Positions 55,928-64,000 of a DNA stretch of 64,000 bases are shown here, piece after piece. Origin of the DNA: Chlorops oryzae. Its lineage: Eukaryota > Arthropoda > Insecta > Diptera > Chloropidae. The notes under the pieces are model-generated. The model saw only the letters and a program-made list of their open reading frames with translations. It was not told where the DNA came from and did no database searches. The translations under genes and the position numbers were made by a program. The stretch's first letter is position 1, and every line of letters starts with the position of its first letter. The stretch lies in assembly GCA_020466095.1 (NCBI GenBank), contig CM035808.1, positions 38,506,366-38,570,365 of the forward strand, read 5' to 3'.

Positions 55928-56819
55928 TATATGTCAATATATGGAGCGAATTTAAAACACGACCGTCTACGGCTAAGCGATTTATTTGATTATCCATTTT
56001 AAAACGGTAGTTATATGTAGGAATGTTTTTGTTGCTTGGGACATATTGTTACAATTTTATATATAGGTATATAGATATATAAGATAGATTGGGATTATAT
56101 ATCCCAGGATATCCGAAGGACATACGAAATTTTTGAGCATGCAGAACATGTTGTTTTTATGCTCCGTTATCCATTTCAGCAATCAGTTTTACAACAAAGT
56201 ACCTGTGTTTCGAGAAAAAACTGCGGCCCAAAAGGGTTAAGCCTAAATATAAATATATATATTTTTAGTAAAAAATTGTAAAACTTTTCATTCATCGTTA
56301 TCTAAAAAATCTATCGTTAAAAGATAATTTTTTTTTTTTGAATTTTTTTATTTAAAGTTGGGTTTTTACCCAACCATATGAGATAATAATTTTTAAAATC
56401 TGTGGATTATTGGTAAAGCTATCTAATTCTAAGTTTGGGAGTACAGGCAGAATAAGCATGCATTTAGATGTCCTGGAAAAAAATGCTGTAAGCAAGTGTA
56501 ATCGATTGACTTTCTCGAGCGCTAAAAAAGGCTCTGTTGCGACAAAAATAATTTCAATAGACCGTCAGACATTATCCAATTGCGTACTGCTGAATTCAAA
56601 AGTAATGCCGGCTTTTGAAATTCTCCAGATGTGCATTGCTGTCAGCCCATGATACTTTTACATTCCACACTCGTTGATTGACTAACTGACTGGGAGTTGA
56701 AATGTCTCTTGGCGGCCGATCTACTGTTTTCATTTACATAATTACTCTAAATTATTGCAGAGTTTCATAAGCTTAAATGTTCAATAGGTTTTGTTTTTAT
56801 CAGCTCCGTTTGGATTCGC

Positions 56820-57137
56820 TTGATTGGGATGCAAGACCAGCCGAAGCTACTCAATTTCGCGAAAAGCCCGCCTGCTGTTTGTGCCGACCTCTTCAAAATT
56901 TTAATAAAAACGAATGGCAAAAGCAAAGAGGGAAAAAAACACGATGATGAAAGTGAAAACTCAAGTGATTTCAATTCTCTTGACAGGCATAATAAATATG
57001 TACTTAATGAATTATGCGACACAATTGCTCACGTATTTTTCGCTAATTCATTGTCCGAAGAGCCGTCGACTTTCGGCGCCGCGGCTGTTGGAAAACACGA
57101 AAGAAATTGCCATAATATTTTAGGAATTTTAAAATGA
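56820..57137 (+). CDS. Unrecognised open frame, 105 codons (doubtful)
   Basis: It starts with Met at 56820 (MIGMQDQPKLLNFAKSPPA) and ends at a stop at 57137. It contains an acidic patch DDESENSSDFNSLD and no hydrophobic segment. Its composition is less biased than other frames in the window, which is the only reason to list it. No homology, splice sites or promoter could be established, and overlapping frames exist on the opposite strand. It may be a decayed transposon segment or chance. Confidence 0.15.
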   Translation: MIGMQDQPKLLNFAKSPPAVCADLFKILIKTNGKSKEGKKHDDESENSSDFNSLDRHNKYVLNELCDTIAHVFFANSLSEEPSTFGAAAVGKHERNCHNILGILK

Positions 57138-57155
57138 AAATAAAATAAAAAAGTA

Positions 57156-57171
57156 GTTTTTTCTCTCAGTG
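57156..57171. repeat. Solo TIR-like end, CACTGAGAGAAAAAAC on the minus strand
   Basis: In reverse complement this reads CACTGAGAGAAAAAAC, close to the CACCGAGAGAAA ends at 46702-47605. No partner end or TA flank was found nearby. Confidence 0.3.
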
Positions 57172-57491
57172 TTTCTTCTGCTGAAAATTGTTATAAATAT
57201 TCAGTTCGTGAGTGATAAGATTTTTCAATTACGTACAACGTTCGCCTGTCTCTCGAGTCATGATTTCGGTTATCGGAATTTTTCGCTTGCCTGCCTACCC
57301 ACCGATGTCATAAATCCTACTCACAATTTTTACCAAATTAACCTTGATGAGATTGGGTCAGAAAACTCGTTGCGATTGCGTTCCGACGTTACGAAGGCAA
57401 AACAAAAAAAAAAAAAAAAAAAGAACGATTTCACTCTGATTGATAATGCAAGAACACGACCGTTTGAGCGCGAAAGGAAGTCGTCGTTGGA

Positions 57492-57499
57492 TATATAAA
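57492..57499 (+). promoter_or_regulatory. Candidate TATA box (speculative)
   Basis: TATATAAA in the context GGATATATAAAAAGCC is a good match to a fly TATA element. No gene downstream is recognised, so function is unproven. Confidence 0.15.
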
Positions 57500-57780
57500 A
57501 AGCCGATGATTGTCGATATTTTCGAATTCGGGGCAATGGATCGAACTGTAAATACTCAATTTTGTTGATCTTGCAGCCAGCTGCAATTATGGACAACGGA
57601 AGTAGTTATTTTTTTTTTATTAAAGCTCCGCTCTTTAATTTACAGCCAAGAATTTTAATAACACCGCAGCGTTTAGACTAGTTCTGCTCGTTCGTGAGAA
57701 CCTGTGGAAGAGGTCGTTCGGTGCGTGCTACTGTTTTACATAATGGATCTAAGAGAGAACAACAGGCACACATATATAAA

Positions 57781-57936
57781 TAGTGGTGTACGCAGGGACG
57801 GGGGAGGATTTGGGGTTCCAAACCCCTTACGAAATGTAGGAAATTACAATGAAGTACGATGGAACAATCACGATCTATATTTTAGTTTTTTAATGACTCG
57901 AACCCCTGCCGAAATAGATTTCTGCGTACGCGCCTG
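57781..57936. mobile_element. hAT-type MITE, 156 bp
   Basis: Ends are TAGTGGTGTACGCAG and, in reverse complement, CAGGCGCGTACGCAG. The flanks TATATAAA (57773-57780) and TATATAAT (57937-57944) match at 7 of 8 positions. GGGGTTC and GAACCCC form an inner inverted pair. The flank is TA-rich, which weakens the duplication evidence. Confidence 0.55.
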
Positions 57937-57944
57937 TATATAAT

Positions 57945-59838
57945 ATATATTATATACATAGGTACATATGAAATGAAAAGATATCGATCGACGAAAACTT
58001 GGGAAAGGAGCATAAATTGAAATGAAAAATTTCATTGCAATTCGAATTACAAAATGCAATGATTTAAGCAGAAATTTCGGCATGTTACCCTGAACGCTTT
58101 CGAGGCAATGAGACTGCATTTCGATTTTGTTTCCGTCATCATTTTGCTGTCGATTGATGATTGTATGGCAGGCATTCAGAAAGACAGTCGCAAGATACGC
58201 AAGCGGATAGACATTCAGGCAAGCAGGCACTCGAGCAAACAAATTATGGAATTCAAATTGAAGATAATTGCAGAGACAAGTTGTCGATAAATCAGCATGA
58301 AATTTAAGTATTTGCCATGATGAAAATTGCAAAGTTTTACATGTAATTCCGAAAGGAAAACGAATTTTCCATGCGAATTGAATCGAGTCAAAACATGACA
58401 ACAACGCGGAGCATTTGTGCCATTGTCTCTTTGGGAGCATTTATGCTTGATGAATAAGTGGATCGAGTCAAGTGGGGCACCCAGAAGAATATCTTTTCTA
58501 CTAATGTATGTCTCAATCATCATTCATCATTTATAATCTTCATCGTCATCATCATCATCATCATCATCGTAGTGAAATGCTTTTTAAATATTTTCTGTCA
58601 TCGCTGCTTGGTTGTCACATTTCCAATAATGTGCCTCAATTAAATTCTTCAATCTGGAGTTAATAAACTTGGATTATCTAACGATCATTTGCGGCTACTG
58701 GTATTTCGATTCAGCGATAAGCTCAAAATTTTCTACAAGCAGCTTCGATCGTGCCGATTCGATTCGATTCGATTTCATTTCATTTCATTACGAAAAGGTG
58801 CGTCCAGTCGCAACAGATGGTATCGGAAAATTCCAGTCGACTGTCTCATATCTTTACGTGTGAATCTCAAAATTGTGTAACGATTCCATGAACAGTCGGT
58901 GTATTTATAAATTGTTGTTTGACAATTGAATTGCTCCACTGTGCAGCATGTGCGGCAAGTCTTTCTTACGCGTGTTAGTGTGTGTGTGTGTGTTCTTTTT
59001 CTGATCGTTTCGACTCGCCGCACATTTGGTGGTCTACCGAATTGATTCTGGTTCCGTTTTGTCCATTGATTGGGTCAGAAGTAGACCCCAAGAGACAAAT
59101 GCGTATTTATATTTATGACTTCAACTTCTCTTGTTGTTGTCGTTCATGCGGACTTGTCACAATTCGTTCCCATAAAGCGATCACACATAGCGAGTCAAGC
59201 CACTTGTTGACTTTCGATTGCTTGCGAAATAAATTGCTTTATTAAATATTTTTATTTAAGACCAAAATTAATCAAAAACTCTTTGTTATGCATTTTGCCA
59301 TGCAAATTTGTGACAGTAAAATTAATTTTTTAAATTATATTTTATTTAAAAAAATTTTCTTAGCATCATTTTTTAAAGCAAGCCATTTGTCGGCTTCTTA
59401 GCTCAATCATTTGATTTGATCAATTTAACTTTTTGAGTGTTAATTTGGTGTATTTTGCCTCAGTGCCTATGAAGTGTTCGTTTTGGTCCTTTTTTAGTCC
59501 GCCTTAATATCCCTTAAGCTTTTGGAAGCTAGAAAAAGGAGCTTGGCAATCGAGTTTGAGATCCAGCTAGACTTGATACTTGTCAGAATTGTATAGAGAA
59601 ATGTGAAGGAAATTTTCTCCATGTCCATATTAAATGGAGGGGTTTGGCCCAATTTTCGTAAGAATTTTCTCTGAAGCAGACACAGGCTCTTAATGTTGTG
59701 TGTCTGAAAAAGTTTTCAAATGCATTCCGAAAAACCTCGTTTCCGGAACTACTCTGTAAAAGGCTGACCCAGCCTCAATATAAATATAATAAATATAAAA
59801 AAACAATGTAAAAAAATTTGCAGAAGCTTATCGTTATA
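57945..59838. other. AT-rich DNA; no gene recognised
   Basis: It has CATCAT (58545-58569) and GATTC/ATTTC (58756-58789) tracts. The minus-strand frame at 57868-58440 (190 codons) extends into the hAT-type MITE and has no recognisable domain. Confidence 0.4.
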
Positions 59839-59846
59839 GATGAGAG

Positions 59847-60449
59847 CAGTGGCGTAACTACCGGGGGCTTAGGGGTGACAATCTCCCGGGCCCCTAACCC
59901 AGGGGGCCCCACGCACTTGTGTCAACTAACTGTGTCAAACGAAAAATATTTTAAAATATCGCACTATTCTCCTAAGTATAATCCTAAGTAAAAATGGGAG
60001 ACACCCGCCCACTGCCACGCACACAAATTAATTTAATGTGTTTTCAGTAAAATGCCTGTAACTTGCGAACCACTCAACACATTTCACTAATATTTGGTGT
60101 ACTCGTAAACTACGAAAAGGGACATATCCTGGAAAAAAATGGATGTCGCCCTCCTCGAGTCATGCCCACAAATAAGCCGATAAATAAGGGTTTATCGTAG
60201 CTTGTGAAGTAAAAGGCGTAGAAGCTTCCAATTCGCAACATAGGTTGACCAAGGCGAAATGGAAGGTGTAGGAAAAAAATTTATTTGGACCGCCCACTGC
60301 CGCGCCCACAAATGGAGAGGCAATAATGTCGGAACACTGGGTATTTCAAAGTCGGGCTTGACCCTTTCTTACTTGTTTGAATTTGGCAAGGATAGAGGGG
60401 GCCCCAAAAAAAATTCTCCCGGGCCCCGCAAGGTGACGTTACGCCACTG
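59847..60449. mobile_element. hAT element, 603 bp, perfect 8-bp TSD, with a DINE-1-like insertion
   Basis: GATGAGAG at 59839-59846 is repeated at 60450-60457. Ends are CAGTGGCGTAACTACC and, in reverse complement, CAGTGGCGTAACGTCACC. GC-rich inner arms follow (CCGGGCCCCTAACC near 59887 and CTCCCGGGCCCCGC near 60416). Most of the interior is a DINE-1-like insertion (59985-60377), so the original element was only about 210 bp. Confidence 0.9.
59985..60377 (+). mobile_element. DINE-1/INE-1-like 3' portion, nested in hAT element
   Basis: The reverse complement matches the first two thirds of the plus-strand text at 36369-36990. Landmarks are AAACAAGTAAGAAAGGGTCA, AGCCCGACTTTGAAATACCC and GGCGTAGAAGCTTCC (both strands compared), plus CGAAAAGGGACA and TAAGTAAAAATGGGAGACA. 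The 5' TATACCC end is missing. The terminal stem-loop is damaged compared with the 36-kb copy. It must be younger than its hAT host. Confidence 0.75.
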
Positions 60450-60457
60450 GATGAGAG

Positions 60458-63457
60458 ATTTAAGAATTTAAGATTTAAGGCTTGAAAAATGATTGATTTG
60501 CTCTTATGGGGGGACAGTAATGGATCTGGGTGTTCGTCTAATAGCAGGAAATATAAAAAGAATTAGAAGTTGTAGTACCAGTGTGTATAATATATACTTT
60601 TACGGCCCATAAGCAAGTTACAATTTGCGTCAAATGGAAATGAGTTTGTTAAAAAATTTTGTGTTTATTTTCATGTTTATTTTACTTACTTTTTTATTTT
60701 ATTTTTATTTATTTTATATTTTTATTTTATTTTCATGATCTGTTTTTTGTAATTTAATTTTTTTATTTTGTAATAATAAAATTTATTTCATATAAATAAT
60801 AAATGAAATGTAATTCTCTTTTTCTATCAAGGATTTAGCTTTCAGCTTTCAAGCTGTCTGTCACAATTCTCAGCAGCTCAAAAACTCTATTTGGTTTCAA
60901 AATTGAAAATCTTCAGGCTTTTCAAAGGCACTGATGGTTCACAGTCACAAAGGGACAAAATATGGCCACGCTTCATGCGGTCTAAGCTCGAATATTTTCA
61001 AATATTCATTGAAAAATTTTGTTTTTTATTTAATTTCTCATAGAAAATATTAATTTTTAACTTATTATTTTTATATTTTTTTATTATTTTTTTAATTTAA
61101 GTTTTTTTTTTATTTGTGCCTCACGTTGGGAAATTTCTTAATTTTACTTCTGAAATTCTAGCTTTTTGAAGGAACTAATATTATTGCAATTTTAATAAAG
61201 ATTTAAATAAAGCAAACGATTTTTTATTCGAAAAAATCTTTCCCTACCAGTTTTCAGCACACACCCAATTACCTCTCAGATTTATTCACAGAAATTATTT
61301 TTCATTTCGCTCGACTCAACCACAAAGCGCACCTGGTTAAAAAAAAATTAAAAACAAAATAAAATAAATCGCCCGACTGCTCTTTTAAATAAGATTATTT
61401 TTAATTGCTTCAAGAATTTTTCACACGCTCTTTCAACAAGGCGTTACACGAGTGTTTTGAGACCGTTTTTCTTGCAAACACCATTCAATCGATAAATTTG
61501 GTCATCAATTTGTTAATTTTTGCCATAATTTTCGCTTTAATTGAACACCGTTCGGACATCGTCGCACGTTTCAGCGTGCTGCCGCTGTGCGAAGACCTAA
61601 AATGGACGATCCGTTTGTTCGATGACAACTTTGTCAGCGGCAGGTTGAGTCGTGTGGAAGGCTATTAAAGCCCAGAGTGCACTACCGAACGTGGAAAGAC
61701 ATTCGGCGATCACGTTAATTTGTCTCTAAAGACGTTTATGGGTGCAGTATTTAATTTTTCATGTTCATTTAGTGGCGTTTTAAGGCGTTAAATACGATGG
61801 TCTCAAGGCATGGAATGTAAGTGGATTATTCGAGTGAGCACCATATTATGTTTGAGTAGATTTTGAAAAAAAATAAAAAAAATTAAAAATCAAAACTCAC
61901 TCAAACTGAATACTTGAAACTATTCTTTAAGCTCGTAACTTGTCTGATCAAGATTTAAGTATATATATATATATATGATTTAAGGCCATTAGGCGCGTGT
62001 TGACACCCACTGGGGGCAGCTAATACGTTCTCAGTTCATATTTCATAATTTTTAATTAAATTGTATACTTAATTAAGGTATCATATTAAAAAAAAAATAA
62101 GGCGATTAAGATAAAAAAAAAATTGAAATGAATACGAATTCGAAAGTGTGAATTGCGAAACATTCGCCTCACATATGAACTCTTGTAACCGACCGTACCG
62201 CTACAATTCGAAGCGGCTTACATTAGGCTGCAACAAAGGGGCACGACACACGTTTTAGGTACATACATACATACATATATTGAATGTTTTTAATTGATTT
62301 ATTAATTGACTTTCATATCGCGATCGAAAAACTGACGGATCTCGGGCCACCTCAATGGCCAGCCGAATGCCGAATTGTTAGGCTGTGCCGGCGCATTTCT
62401 GAGCTACATTCTAACTTGAAGTGTTAATAGAATTTACGATTATCTAAAATCTTCAATGTATACGGCCATTTAAATGCAAAGTATCTAAGCACCCCAAATG
62501 AGAAGAGAATTATTATCGCACCAATAGTGCCACTCGAATTTCACACTCGGAATTGATTTATTTCTTCAACACTTGCCAGCTGGCCAGTTGATCAATTTGG
62601 TGTGCTCGTGAGAACTTGATTCTTTCTTTCTTTTATTTTTTGTAGTTGCTTTATTTTAAGATTATTGCTTTTTAGGAGCAATGAGCTAACAGAATAATTA
62701 TTTAAGTGTTGCGCAACATTCTGAACATGACGTGGTGACATGAAATCAATGCCCCAGCACGTGTGGGTTGAGTTCTTTATTCGCTTTTGAGAGAATTCAA
62801 AATTAACAAAGAATCGGTATCGGAATCACTTAAAGATAAAGTCAATTGTTAAAAAAAAAAAAAAAATGGTTAAATATGAGCTCAGTTTTTTGGGCTTATA
62901 TGTATCTCTAAAACTGAACTAGTTAATTGCGTAAAAGCCTCCGACGAACTTTGCTAAACGGCTCTTAGCAATGATCGACAAACGATCTCCATCAAGATTC
63001 GTATCTCTCTTTGTGTTTTTAACGATTTTTCTAATCGAGACCCAGACGATCAAAACGGAGGTGGTTTATTGTTTAATTGCTTTGCCAGAATATCAGAAAA
63101 TTACAAGTAATTTTTTTTTTTGTTATATTAGTTTATTGCCGCATTCGTCGATCGCGTCGTGTTGCAATTGTGTTCTCATTGGCTAATTGTTCGTGGTAGA
63201 GCATGTCTGGCTTTTATTCGCATTGTCTGGCCGTCTCTCGCGCCATAATTACTATGCAAATCTTACGAAATTCGTTCTATTAGGAAACAATTAATTTTCA
63301 GTAATGGACAGTTAACTCAAATTATTGGAATTTTTTGACTCTTTGCTGATGTTGTTTTTGTTGTTATTGCTGCTGCCGTGTTGCTCGAATTGGTGGAGGT
63401 TTGCGAAGTTTCGATTTTATAATTAAAAAAGGTACATACAAGATGCAGTAGCCCGGT
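60458..63457. other. Anonymous AT-rich DNA; no gene recognised
   Basis: TTTTATTTTATTTTTATT-type simple sequence lies at 60660-60730 and 61020-61110. A (TA)n tract is near 61960 and an ACATACATACATA tract near 62262. The plus-strand frame at 61405-61668 (87 codons, a hydrophobic middle) is unrecognised. Confidence 0.4.
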
Positions 63458-63465
63458 GTGTGTAG

Positions 63466-63705
63466 CAGGCATATGCGCAGGAATTACTCATGGGGGGCTT
63501 TTAACTCAAGTATGTGTGTTATCGTAACGTTACGCTGTGTTACAAATCGAATCCAAATCTGTTTGTTACATTTTTTTCCACAAGAATTGTTGGAAACATG
63601 AATACACAAGCTATGCCTTCAATAAATTTTTTGCAATGCCGAGTAAAAAAATGTTCAAACCGTCTGTGGGGGTGTGGGGTGGGTGCCCCCCTGCGCACGG
63701 GCCTG
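63466..63705. mobile_element. hAT-type MITE, 240 bp, perfect 8-bp TSD
   Basis: GTGTGTAG at 63458-63465 is repeated at 63706-63713. Ends are CAGGCATATGCGCAGG and, in reverse complement, CAGGCCCGTGCGCAGG, with GGGGGGC inner blocks on both sides. The plus-strand frame at 63514-63729 is a chance reading of this element. Confidence 0.85.
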
Positions 63706-63713
63706 GTGTGTAG

Positions 63714-64000
63714 CCTTCATCACTGGTAAGCCTGGCAAGCAGAAATTTTATACTTTTCATTCGGTTATATGGGGTTAATTAACTAGAAAGGCTTATTGTT
63801 TTGGTTTTCATTGCCGTTTATCAAAACTTTATTGTAGCTTAATTAGTTTTAAGACTTGAATTTATTGCCCAAACAAAATAGAACTGATATTTTTTCGATA
63901 ACAAAACGTGCAGATAATTTGAAAAATGATTAAAAAGTTTTCTTAAATCGACTTAAACTGTTTTTGCCCCAATCGAAATCAAAAGCCGGACATCTTAAAA
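63714..64000. other. AT-rich window end; nothing recognised
   Basis: Under 300 bp with no repeat boundary or coding signal. Confidence 0.4.

Larger units (their letters stand above)
55928..57772. other. AT-rich DNA with two unrecognised open frames
   Basis: 56410-56652 and 56820-57137 are open on the plus strand with ordinary amino-acid composition, but no domain is recognised and they overlap frames on the other strand. A TTTTTTCTCTCAGTG motif ends at 57171 and resembles a TIR end of the 46702 element. A poly-A lies at 57402-57422 and a TATA-like TATATAAA at 57492. Confidence 0.35.

Noticed and set aside
57868..58440. 190-codon minus-strand open frame
   Set aside because: It runs into a hAT-type MITE at its 3' end, has no domain and overlaps frames on the plus strand. 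Probably chance in AT-rich DNA.

Overview
The window is eukaryotic, AT-rich and almost entirely non-coding, and it looks like higher-fly (schizophoran Diptera) DNA. Four things point there. There are long CAA/CAG/GTT low-complexity tracts of the kind found in fly 5' UTRs, introns and regulatory DNA. ACATACATATGTATGTA-type microsatellites are common. Several DINE-1/INE-1-like (Helentron) repeats share the TATACCC terminus, the GTGGGCGTGGCA module and the GGACATGxCTAAATCGA module with the Drosophila family. Many short DNA-transposon derivatives of the hAT, Tc1/mariner-pogo and piggyBac-like types are present. I recognise no intact host gene, no spliced gene model, no rRNA and no functional tRNA. 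A non-biting fly such as a tephritid would fit, but I cannot name the genus.

Layout. 1-7.5 kb is low-complexity, slightly GC-richer sequence with two GA runs and no recognisable exon. 7.5-12.9 kb holds a piggyBac-like MITE nested in a pogo-like MITE, a two-level minisatellite, a dead Tc1-like transposase copy and a 142-bp pogo-like MITE. 15.3-20.4 kb has two DINE-1-like copies, a TA-flanked terminal-inverted-repeat (TIR) element and a hAT element with a perfect 8-bp target-site duplication (TSD). 22.9-26.3 kb is a dense nest: a pogo-like element with a hAT MITE inside, a TA-flanked element carrying Pol III-like boxes, a long CT microsatellite, and a very GC-rich hAT element inside a Tigger-like remnant. 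28.5-33.8 kb contains a decayed array of units about 1.4-1.5 kb long. 34-36 kb returns to low-complexity DNA. 36.4-38.8 kb has a DINE-1-like copy, abutted by a MITE with 61-bp TIRs, then a near-perfect 118-bp palindrome. 41.3-48.1 kb is a second nest, including a hAT element whose empty site survives in a paralogous repeat, a three-armed foldback element and a 904-bp TIR element with two tRNA-like modules. 50-52.9 kb has a DINE-1-like copy split by a pogo-like insertion and more copies of the dispersed repeats. At 55.4-55.9 kb an open frame with a PHD zinc finger runs into a 100-N assembly gap. 57-64 kb is mostly anonymous AT-rich DNA with three more hAT-type elements.

Nothing here forms an operon or pathway. 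The value of the window is as a transposon record: at least seven hAT-type insertions with readable 8-bp duplications, several nested insertions giving relative ages, and TIR elements that appear to have captured tRNA-derived Pol III promoter sequence. All calls come from reading by eye. Exact element boundaries are reliable only where a target-site duplication is stated.
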